From contig PEQN01000019.1 of assembly GCA_002786225.1 (NCBI GenBank), positions 1-54,660 of the forward strand: 54,660 nt of DNA, given 5' to 3'. The notes under the pieces are model-generated. The model did no database searches. It saw only the letters and a program-made list of their open reading frames with translations, and was not told where the DNA came from. Below are positions 48,191 through 54,660 of this stretch, in pieces. The position numbers were made by a program, and so were the translations under genes. Numbering within the stretch: position 1 is the first letter of the stretch; each line of letters starts with the position of its first letter. This DNA is from Leptospira sp. (lineage in GTDB: Bacteria > Spirochaetota > Leptospiria > Leptospirales > Leptospiraceae).

Positions 48191-48910
48191 TTATTTTGAG
48201 TAGGTTTCGTCTTTGATGACACCTTTAGACTTCCAACCTTTCGGTGTATGGCAAGATAAGCAATTGCTCAACATAGGATTTGCTTTGATTTTCTTTTCAA
48301 AACCTGGCATAGCATCAAGCTTAACAATCAAGTCTTTATACGAATCTTCCACTACCTTACCATTTTCCGCAATACTTGTTCCCGTTCCTGAACTTGCAAC
48401 CAGAGAAGAAGAATTATCTAAATTCGCAACCTCAACCTTTCCTTCACAAATGCAATTCATTGCAGTTTTAGTTTTTGGATCGAACATTGTTGCAAAAGCA
48501 GTTCCACGCACACCTGCAGTGGATGTTTGTGTTGATACAGATACTTTTTCCCCTGGTCTTTTGTCAACTTTGAACCAAGCAAATCCAGAAACCATATCAA
48601 CCTTACCTTCTTTCTTTCCTTCGACAAAAGAAGTTAATTGGATTTCAGAATTTTGTGCTACCCGAAATTCAGATTTACTATATAGCAGTGTAATCTTGGA
48701 ACCATTTCCTGTTTTTATTGCTGAACCTTCTGGTAAGATTAACCCTTGTTTTATGGGAAGCCATTTTGAATTAGCTTGTGCTTTATAAAAAGTCTTACCA
48801 ACTACAAAACTAGCGATTGCTCCGTTTTTATCATTAGCGAAAACATGGTAGGCTGAAAAACCCATCATACTGATAGCTAATATCCATTTTACTGTTAAAT
48901 TTTTTCTCAT
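48191..48910 (-). CDS. FecR-domain protein with C-terminal CXXCH haem motif
   Basis: 239 residues. Signal peptide (~1-25), then a FecR domain (~35-165: FYKAQANSKWLPIKQG, GSAIKTGNGSKITLL, VSVSTQTSTAGVRGTAFATM) as in periplasmic sigma-regulator and peptidoglycan-near proteins. Cys153-x-Cys155 lies at its end. The last ~50 residues contain NCLSCHTPKG (Cys217, Cys220, His221), a c-type cytochrome haem attachment motif. No FecI-type sigma or transmembrane segment is present. The combination suggests a periplasmic haem- or redox-linked sensor/structural protein. Thirty bases after the porin-like gene. Confidence 0.85.
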   Translation of the reverse strand: MRKNLTVKWILAISMMGFSAYHVFANDKNGAIASFVVGKTFYKAQANSKWLPIKQGLILPEGSAIKTGNGSKITLLYSKSEFRVAQNSEIQLTSFVEGKKEGKVDMVSGFAWFKVDKRPGEKVSVSTQTSTAGVRGTAFATMFDPKTKTAMNCICEGKVEVANLDNSSSLVASSGTGTSIAENGKVVEDSYKDLIVKLDAMPGFEKKIKANPMLSNCLSCHTPKGWKSKGVIKDETYSK

Positions 48911-48940
48911 ACATATCTCCTAATCTTTCTCTTCTTTATT

Positions 48941-50398
48941 CTAAAAAATAAAACTTGCTCTTAAAAATAATCTATCTTCACTTTTCGCATAAGATAGTAT
49001 TCCTCTATTTACTTGATTTATAAATTGCATTTCATATTCTCTTTGGGTTCTCTCGTCTCCTACAGGATCAATGAAGGAACGCTCTCTTTCTCCTTTCTCA
49101 TTATGATTGACCAAGCGTGAGTAGCTAAGTCCAATTCTCATGTTTGAGTAAAATCTATATTCAAGTAAGACAGATCTTCGAACAAAATATGCTTTAGAGG
49201 AATACAAGACTATTGCTGGATCTACATCAGAGGGGATAGGTTCATTTAATCCCAATCGTGTAAAAGGCTCATCTTTAGTCTGAAAATTAGCATTCATAAT
49301 TCCAAAGTTTCCTGTACCTGCCTCCGCACGGAAAACCATCCAAATATCTTCAAAGCCGAACCCTAACCAAGTATAGGCGGCTTTACCAAATTGATCACGT
49401 CCGTATTGCACGGGAATATTCTGTCTTAATCTGTCTCTGGTTTCTCCACCATAGTCTCGCCTAAACATTCCTCCAAGGCCCAAGTGAAGATATTGAACAT
49501 GATCCAAAGTTGCTTCAAATCCAACCGTTTCACCCTTTCTACTTCTAAGATCTCGCTCTCTCCTTGTGAGAATGTTATTATCATCAGCCAAGCAATTTGA
49601 TTTTCCTTCCAAACACTCATTGCCAACAAGACCTACCCAATTTTTACTACGTCCTATCAAATGAAAACCTAACTTCCATTCGTCGAAAGTGGGCTGTATG
49701 GAAAATCTGCCATATGCATCTATACCTGAAGATTCTTGATTCTGGACAGATCTATAACCCTCTCCATTCGCAAAACCTAGATGCAACTGAAGTATACCTG
49801 ATTCTACCAAGTAACTAAAACCTAGATCAGAAGGAGCAGCAAAAAAACCTAAGCTCTCCATAGGCGACCTATCTATATACCTCCAATCCCAAGAACCATT
49901 CCATTGGGTAAAGGTGTTAGGATTCTCTTGCATTCCAAAAATAAATTTATGATGGAAAAGATTTGTATTTATCTTTTTTTGAATATTGCCTCTTCTAATT
50001 CCAACCGTGTATGGATCTGCTCTGGTTCCACCCGTACTTCTTGTATCATTCGTAAAAGAGTTCGCTCTAATGAGTTCAAACCAAAGCTCTGCCTCCCAGC
50101 CCTTGTCTTCCCACTCTTTATTGATTGTTAAGAGAGTCCAAGGAAGACTAAACCCTGTTTGGTCATTTGAATTTGTATCAGAAAGTCCTGAGCTTTTGTC
50201 CCTACTTCTATAACCAAAGGAAGGACTGATTACTCCACCAATTCTAAGTCCGTAGAAATCGTCAGGTTCATTTAGTTTTTGAGTGATCAACTTTTCAGAA
50301 TAAATAGGATAAGAGAAAGAAATTGAAATTAAAAAGCAAAAGAGGCTCCACTTAAAGAAAGAAAAATGGTTACAGATTGTATTTTCAGCCTTTAACAT
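48941..50398 (-). CDS. Outer-membrane beta-barrel (porin-like) protein
   Basis: 485 residues. A long N-terminal signal region (hydrophobic ~15-33, ending SYPIYSEK) is followed by alternating amphipathic strands, e.g. GLRIGGVISPSFGYRS, GWEAELWFELIRAN, AYTWLGFGFEDIWMVFRAEAG, and ends LFLRASFIF with terminal Phe, the outer-membrane insertion signal. It looks like a carbohydrate- or phosphate-selective porin, but no family is certain. It heads an operon with the FecR-CXXCH protein. Confidence 0.82.
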   Translation of the reverse strand: MLKAENTICNHFSFFKWSLFCFLISISFSYPIYSEKLITQKLNEPDDFYGLRIGGVISPSFGYRSRDKSSGLSDTNSNDQTGFSLPWTLLTINKEWEDKGWEAELWFELIRANSFTNDTRSTGGTRADPYTVGIRRGNIQKKINTNLFHHKFIFGMQENPNTFTQWNGSWDWRYIDRSPMESLGFFAAPSDLGFSYLVESGILQLHLGFANGEGYRSVQNQESSGIDAYGRFSIQPTFDEWKLGFHLIGRSKNWVGLVGNECLEGKSNCLADDNNILTRRERDLRSRKGETVGFEATLDHVQYLHLGLGGMFRRDYGGETRDRLRQNIPVQYGRDQFGKAAYTWLGFGFEDIWMVFRAEAGTGNFGIMNANFQTKDEPFTRLGLNEPIPSDVDPAIVLYSSKAYFVRRSVLLEYRFYSNMRIGLSYSRLVNHNEKGERERSFIDPVGDERTQREYEMQFINQVNRGILSYAKSEDRLFLRASFIF

Positions 50399-50607
50399 TC
50401 TTTATTTGGATTTCCAAGTGCATTTCGTAAGGTTAGTGTTGATAGTATCTGGGCTTATTGAGAATCAGACTCAAATTAACCATGCTTGGAATTCGGTCAA
50501 TTTATTTTTGGTAATTTTAGATTTTTTTTTAATTAGTATCAATAAGGTGCTAAAGGCTGGAGAACGTGTAATTTGTTAAAAGAATGAAACAAAATGAACT
50601 AAGATAT

Positions 50608-51045
50608 TTATTTTTTCTTCATCAAGACCAATTGGTTGCCCTGCTCCAAGGACTGATCAAGAAAATAATGATCCGTAAGTTGTCTAATCAAATAAAGACC
50701 AAGTCCTTCTTCTCTATAATCCGATACATCGTAAGATTTCAAATTAGAAAGCTTTGATTTGATTCCATAATCACGCAAGCGTATTTCTAATTTTTCTTTG
50801 AAGAAAAGTAAATCAATAAATATCGGTCTATCAAATGAATCAATATATGCGTGTTTTATAATATTCAGAAGTGCTTCACCAACTATCAAACGAATATCAG
50901 CACAATCCAACAAGGAAAAACCATTTTCTCTAGCAGCATTGAAGACTAAACTTCTAGCCATAGAAAGATACTTAGGATGGGAAGGAATTTGGAGCCGGAT
51001 AGAGTTCGCATAATCCGGCTTTTTCGAGTTTTTATATTCCTTCAT
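50608..51045 (-). CDS. RsbW/SpoIIAB-type anti-sigma serine kinase
   Basis: 145 residues of a HATPase_c_2 domain: N-box GEALLNIIKHAY (Glu57, Asn61), LEIRLRDYGIKSK as the D-x-G motif, and EEGLGLYLIRQLTDHY as the G2 box. Such proteins phosphorylate STAS anti-anti-sigma factors and bind sigma factors. No sigma factor or STAS protein is next to it. Its start overlaps the xerD stop by ATGA, an odd partner. It is a candidate for the kinase side of partner switching opposite the SpoIIE phosphatases at 16611 and 18697. Confidence 0.88.
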   Translation of the reverse strand: MKEYKNSKKPDYANSIRLQIPSHPKYLSMARSLVFNAARENGFSLLDCADIRLIVGEALLNIIKHAYIDSFDRPIFIDLLFFKEKLEIRLRDYGIKSKLSNLKSYDVSDYREEGLGLYLIRQLTDHYFLDQSLEQGNQLVLMKKK

Positions 51046-51950
51046 CCTCTAGGGTGGTATTTCTTATGAATTTCCTTAAGAGTTTTATTTGCCATATGTG
51101 TATAAATCTGTGTAGTTGAAATATCAATGTGACCAAGTAGCTCTTGAACGGCTTTAAGATCAGCATGATTTTCTATCAAATGAGTTGCAAAAGAATGTCT
51201 CAAAGTATGTGGAGTCACTTTTTTCTTGATGTCAGTTCTTTCTATATAGTGATTCAATAATCGCCATACTGACTTACGATTAATAAATGAACCTTTTTTT
51301 GAAACAAAAATATAATCACATACTCTTTTCTTTAGAATCTCAGGTCTTGATTTTGCAAGATATTTCTTAAGTATCTCAAGGGATTTCTCACCGAAGGGAA
51401 CAAGTCTTTGCCTTCCACCCTTACCTTCAACAACTATTGTCATTCCGGTTAAATCTAGATCCGTAACTTTTAGATTACAGGCTTCTGAAATTCTAAGACC
51501 AGAAGAATATAATAATTCAAAAATACATTTATCTCTTAGTTCATAAATATTATCTTCTTTTATAGTATCGAATAATTCATCTATTTCTTCTTGGGTTAAA
51601 TAATCAGGAATTGTTCGATTCACTTCAGGAGTTTCAATCTTTTCGGTTGGATTGAAATCAACTTGCTTTTCATCTTTTAAGAATTTGTAAAATTGACGAA
51701 TCGCTACAACTTCTCTTGCAAGAGTCTTAGCTGAAATTTTTCTTTTCTTTTCTTCAGCTAGAAATCGCATAATGTCATTGCCTTTCACTTCGAGAAAATC
51801 TATATGCTCTTTCTCAAGAAATACGGCAAACTTATTTAAATCATACCCATAAGAATGGACTGAGTTATCGGAAAGACCTTTCTCTACGGAAAGATATTCT
51901 TGGAAATTTTGAAGTAATCTGTTTTGCGCGTTTGACAATTTGGATTCCAT
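51042..51950 (-). CDS. xerD: Tyrosine recombinase XerD
   Basis: 302 residues, the usual XerD size. N-terminal core-binding domain LQNFQEYLSVEKGLSDNSVHSY, then the catalytic residues Arg153 (SSGLRISEA), His248/Arg251 (PHTLRHSFATHL), His274 (LLGHID) and Tyr283 (TQIYTH). Acts with XerC (gene at 10500) on the dif site at chromosome dimer resolution. Assigned XerD because its positions match E. coli XerD and because a separate hslVU-linked XerC exists. Confidence 0.9.
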   Translation of the reverse strand: MESKLSNAQNRLLQNFQEYLSVEKGLSDNSVHSYGYDLNKFAVFLEKEHIDFLEVKGNDIMRFLAEEKKRKISAKTLAREVVAIRQFYKFLKDEKQVDFNPTEKIETPEVNRTIPDYLTQEEIDELFDTIKEDNIYELRDKCIFELLYSSGLRISEACNLKVTDLDLTGMTIVVEGKGGRQRLVPFGEKSLEILKKYLAKSRPEILKKRVCDYIFVSKKGSFINRKSVWRLLNHYIERTDIKKKVTPHTLRHSFATHLIENHADLKAVQELLGHIDISTTQIYTHMANKTLKEIHKKYHPRG

Positions 51951-52052
51951 TTTTGTTCTCTTAGGTTACTTTAAGGTTCGGACAAATGAGACAAAAAGCC
52001 GGCAAATTTTTTACTGGATGGAAAACCTTTTAAAAAAAAAGAATGCAATCTT

Positions 52053-52565
52053 ATGTACTGGATAAGATTTTTTTTATTGTCTTTATTTGTATTTGTTCCG
52101 ATTGCCTGCAATGCGGAAAGATCACTCTACAATAAAGGCTTGGAAGAAGAACAGCAAGGACGCTTCTCAGAAGCAATTTATTATTATGAATTATCCCTTA
52201 AAGAAAATTCAGAGTTTATAGATTCACACAGAAGAATAGGATCCTTACTCGCTAAACATCCTGAAAGTTGGGGAGTTGCTATTTGGCATTTAGAAAAAGC
52301 CCTTGCCCAATCTCCCAAAGATAAAAACCTCAGATTAGAGTTAAGCTTGTTATATCTAGCGAATGAGAAATGGATGGATTTTGAAAAACAGTTGAGCTTT
52401 TGGAATACAAATGGTGAGAAAGATTTTTTTCTTGGGCTCAGTGCTCTATACAACTGTGAAACAAAAACAACTAAGTTACAATCTTTCTCAGATACGGTTC
52501 GATCTATGGAATTCATTCCAGAATTTTGGAAGTCTCGTTGTCAGAACAAAACGTCTAATAATTAA
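52053..52565 (+). CDS. TPR-like lipoprotein
   Basis: 170 residues. Signal peptide with lipobox PIAC (Cys19). Two to three tetratricopeptide-like helical repeats follow (YNKGLEEEQQGRFSEAIYYYELSLKENSEF, and WGVAIWHLEKALAQSPKDKNLRLELSLLYL). Likely a periplasmic-facing scaffolding lipoprotein. It lies 18 bases upstream of trxB on the same strand; function unknown. Confidence 0.8.
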   Translation: MYWIRFFLLSLFVFVPIACNAERSLYNKGLEEEQQGRFSEAIYYYELSLKENSEFIDSHRRIGSLLAKHPESWGVAIWHLEKALAQSPKDKNLRLELSLLYLANEKWMDFEKQLSFWNTNGEKDFFLGLSALYNCETKTTKLQSFSDTVRSMEFIPEFWKSRCQNKTSNN

Positions 52566-52583
52566 AAGAAATAAGGGAAGAAA

Positions 52584-53528
52584 ATGGCAGAAAAAATAGT
52601 AATCATAGGATCGGGACCTGCAGGACATACCGCTGCAATTTATGCAGCAAGAGCTAACCTAAACCCCGTTATGTTTGAAGGATTCATGGCTGGTGGTGTT
52701 GCTGCTGGTGGGCAATTAACTACTACTACTGAAGTTGAGAATTTCCCTGGATTCCCTGAAGGTATAGACGGAACGAAATTAACCCAGCTCTTCAGGGACC
52801 AATCTAAAAATTATGGTACTAAAATTTTCACACAGACTGTCACTAAGGTTGATTTTTCTAAGCGCCCTTTTAAGATCTATTGTGATGATGAAGTAACAGA
52901 AGCAGAAGCTGTAATTATTGCAACAGGGGCAACTGCTAAGAGAATGAATATCAAAGGTGAGCATGACTTTTGGCAAAGAGGAATCTCAGCCTGTGCTGTC
53001 TGTGATGGAGCTCTACCAATATTTCGAAACAAAGAGCTTGCTGTAATTGGAGGAGGTGACTCAGCCGTTGAAGAAGCCTCACATCTTACTAAATTTGGCT
53101 CTAAGGTTTATTTGATTCATAGAAGGGATAAATTACGTGCATCACAAATCATGCAAAAGAGAGCCATAGAGAATCCTAAAATCGAAATTCTCTGGAATTC
53201 TGAAGTGTCTGAGGCGAAAGGTGGAGCAGGTGGTTTGCAGACGATTTCAATCCAAAACACAGTGGATCATTCAATGAGAGAATTAGCCATTGGTGGTCTA
53301 TTTTATGCAATAGGTCATAAGCCCAACACGGACATCTTCCAGGACTGGCTTAAGTTAGATGAAACTGGATATATCATTACTAAACCTGGAACCACTCAGA
53401 CAAGCATAGAGGGTGTTTATGCGGCAGGCGACGTACAAGATAAAATCTACCGCCAAGCTATCACAGCTGCAGGTTCAGGATGTATGGCAGCTCTTGAGGC
53501 AGAAAGATGGTTAGAAGGGTTAGAGTAA
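52584..53528 (+). CDS. trxB: Thioredoxin reductase
   Basis: 314 residues, FAD/NADPH disulphide reductase. FAD loop [16 protein letters not shown] (~8-23), active-site CAVCDGA, NADPH loop [22 protein letters not shown], and C-terminal [24 protein letters not shown]. The active site is CAVC where CATC is most common. AGGGAAG precedes the ATG. It keeps thioredoxin reduced for MsrB and other enzymes. A 13-bp hairpin follows. Confidence 0.97.
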   Translation: MAEKIVIIGSGPAGHTAAIYAARANLNPVMFEGFMAGGVAAGGQLTTTTEVENFPGFPEGIDGTKLTQLFRDQSKNYGTKIFTQTVTKVDFSKRPFKIYCDDEVTEAEAVIIATGATAKRMNIKGEHDFWQRGISACAVCDGALPIFRNKELAVIGGGDSAVEEASHLTKFGSKVYLIHRRDKLRASQIMQKRAIENPKIEILWNSEVSEAKGGAGGLQTISIQNTVDHSMRELAIGGLFYAIGHKPNTDIFQDWLKLDETGYIITKPGTTQTSIEGVYAAGDVQDKIYRQAITAAGSGCMAALEAERWLEGLE

Positions 53529-53543
53529 ATTATCTTTCATAGA

Positions 53544-53578
53544 AAAAGTTTTGGTTCGGTTATTCTGAACCAAAACTT
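53544..53578 (+). terminator. 13-bp hairpin after trxB
   Basis: AAAGTTTTGGTTC and GAACCAAAACTTT are perfect inverted repeats with a 9-base loop, 15 bases after the trxB stop. The stem ends in TTT but no longer T-run follows. It is symmetric enough to work for both convergent genes (trxB and the minus-strand gene ending 53647). Confidence 0.7.
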
Positions 53579-53646
53579 TGCAAGAAGCTAAACCTCACCA
53601 TAGAATTTCCAACAAAATCCAATTTTGATGTTTGAAATTTAAAGAT

Positions 53647-53940
53647 CTATTTTTCTTCTGCTTCCTTTTTTCTTTCCTCACCCATAGTCCACAATCCAAG
53701 AAATTCATTTGCTTCTATAGTCTTACACATTTCGGGTTTATATAACTTCTTTACTGGAGGTTTAGGATAAATATGAATCTCATCCATATCAGGAATTGTT
53801 GTGAGCATTCTAAGGATTTTATCATCTCCTTCCACTTCATACATTGTATATGACATTCCCTTGGAAGGAATAATTTGACTTGTTTCTAAATATTTCATTC
53901 TGAATTCAATATCTTGAAGAACTCGGAAAGTTTCAATCAT
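53647..53940 (-). CDS. Conserved-looking small hypothetical protein
   Basis: 97 residues, cytosolic. Central MSYTMYEVEGDDKILRMLTTIPDMDEIHIYPKP looks like a compact alpha/beta unit; the C-terminus ends in a charged helix (GEERKKEAEEK). No known domain is recognised. The coding quality (no rare biases, reasonable amino-acid composition) supports a real gene. It is convergent with trxB. Confidence 0.65.
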   Translation of the reverse strand: MIETFRVLQDIEFRMKYLETSQIIPSKGMSYTMYEVEGDDKILRMLTTIPDMDEIHIYPKPPVKKLYKPEMCKTIEANEFLGLWTMGEERKKEAEEK

Positions 53941-54324
53941 TTCTTTTAAAATTTCAAATCTAGTTTTGAATAGTCAATTTATTGAATAATATCAGGAAAT
54001 AAGAATTTAATAAGATAAAAATTTAACTTCACTTTACTACTATTAAAGCTTGTTTATGCTACAGAGTCTATTTTAGTTAAAGTATTTTAGTTATAATTTT
54101 TTTACCAAAGAATGACTATCTATTCTCAAAGGCTATTGCTTACAAAATGTACAATACTCTAAACTCTAAACAAAGGAAATTTTAAAGATTTCCTTTGAGA
54201 ATATACCTCAATTGGAGTATAGACAAATCTCAAGATCTGGCTATAATTTAGTTATGATTTTCATTTTTTTTAACTTTGTGATCTTACACTTAAATATTTT
54301 CCAAAACTTAGGGTTCAAAATTTT
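53941..54324. other. 384-base noncoding stretch with structured repeats
   Basis: No reading frame of useful length or RNA family is recognised. The sequence is very A/T-rich. The only clear structure is at 54123-54201, listed separately. It separates the hypothetical gene that starts at 53940 (minus) from the one that starts at 54325 (plus), so it should hold two divergent promoters. Confidence 0.6.
54123..54201 (+). promoter_or_regulatory. Two mutually exclusive hairpins sharing one arm
   Basis: TTCTCAAAGG (54123-54132) pairs perfectly with CCTTTGAGAA (54192-54201). The same 3' arm overlaps ATTTCCTTTG (54188-54197), which pairs perfectly with CAAAGGAAAT (54171-54180) around a 7-base loop. 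Only one can form at a time, the layout of attenuators and some leader RNAs. It lies 124 bases before the ATG at 54325. Function is inferred from geometry only. Confidence 0.4.
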
Positions 54325-54651
54325 ATGAAACATATTCTGAAAGAAAAACAAAAATACTTAATTGGACTTGGATGTAGTATTTTAATGAAGGATTTTTCAT
54401 TATCTTCAGAAGATGCCAAGAAAATTTTATTCGAAGCAATTACCAAGGAATTAAAACTGGCCGAAAGAAATATGGATTCTTTTGATTCTGTTAGTCGTGC
54501 AGAAAGGCATACCTTCATCCGTAGAGTAGCAAATGATATAGGTGAGCAATTAATAGTCAAATTTAAATTTAATAAAATAGATGTATCAGAAAAAATTTCC
54601 AAATTTATGATAAAGATGAATGAACAAAGTCAACTTTTTAGAACAAGATGA
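54325..54651 (+). CDS. Hypothetical protein, paralogue of the one at 38104
   Basis: 108 residues, helical, Lys/Glu-rich, cytosolic, no known domain. It aligns by eye with the 103-residue product at 38104 without large gaps (LKEKQKYLI, SEDAKKILFEAITKEL, FIRRVANDIGEQLI, KFKFNKIDVSEKISKF). The Shine-Dalgarno is weak. The stop TGA is nine bases from the window end. It is preceded by the alternative hairpins at 54123-54201. Confidence 0.7.
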   Translation: MKHILKEKQKYLIGLGCSILMKDFSLSSEDAKKILFEAITKELKLAERNMDSFDSVSRAERHTFIRRVANDIGEQLIVKFKFNKIDVSEKISKFMIKMNEQSQLFRTR

Positions 54652-54660
54652 AATATAATT

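Noticed and set aside
50458..50480. Short inverted repeat upstream of the porin gene
   Set aside because: Only five paired bases with a seven-base loop (TTGAG/CTCAA); expected by chance in this composition.

Overview
The window is an AT-rich (mid-30s % G+C by eye), densely coded chromosomal segment that looks like Leptospira or a close Leptospiraceae relative. The reasons are Gram-negative envelope genes (TonB receptor, porin-like barrel, O-antigen ligase) beside many lipoproteins with loose spirochaetal lipoboxes, an Lsa36-like surface protein, a DUF4254-GT9 pair, and RecA/HslV sequences of leptospiral type. The genus call is inference. There is no prophage, insertion sequence, CRISPR array or rRNA. 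The two tyrosine recombinases are the housekeeping XerC and XerD.

Layout. 1-8.5 kb: PEP carboxylase (5' end cut by the window); a minus-strand run of lipoyl protein, metallophosphoesterase, Mrp/ApbC, a hypothetical and a GGQ release-factor-like protein; then a GHKL-type ATPase and a fused PabB-PabC. 8.5-16.6 kb: xerC-hslV-hslU, recA with a strong terminator, an esterase lipoprotein, and a ClpB-like disaggregase behind a CIRCE operator. 16.6-22.6 kb: two tandem lipoprotein/7TM/SpoIIE phosphatases, a compact UvrD-like helicase, tRNA-Val(GAC) and an acyl-CoA thioesterase. 22.5-29.8 kb: a ubiA-hydrolase-ubiX operon, two exported or outer-membrane proteins, a double-ACT protein and a pair of lipoprotein hydrolases. 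29.9-38.4 kb: DUF4254 + GT9, class I fumarase, an LmrA-like TetR divergent from an Asp-nucleophile hydrolase, GT4, O-antigen ligase, and small unknowns. 38.5-44.6 kb: an endoglycoceramidase-like GH5, a delta-9 desaturase-TetR operon with a twin operator, and a FecA-like TonB receptor. 44.8-54.7 kb: cysK-topA-msrB, a porin-FecR/CXXCH pair, xerD with an RsbW-like kinase, a TPR lipoprotein, trxB, and two small hypotheticals flanking a structured noncoding stretch.

How the genes fit together. Several themes recur: protein quality control (HslUV, ClpB), recombination and topology (RecA, XerC, XerD, TopA, helicase), redox repair (TrxB, MsrB, CysK), envelope polysaccharide assembly (GT9, GT4, O-antigen ligase), and possible partner-switching signalling (two SpoIIE phosphatases and two GHKL ATPases at separate loci). 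Many pairs overlap by ATGA or are one base apart, which suggests translational coupling. The least ordinary items are the FecR-CXXCH fusion beside a porin, the desaturase/TetR operator layout, CIRCE control of a shortened ClpB, the tandem lipidated 7TM phosphatases, the endoglycoceramidase-like enzyme, and a pair of roughly 100-residue paralogous unknowns, one next to mutually exclusive RNA hairpins.
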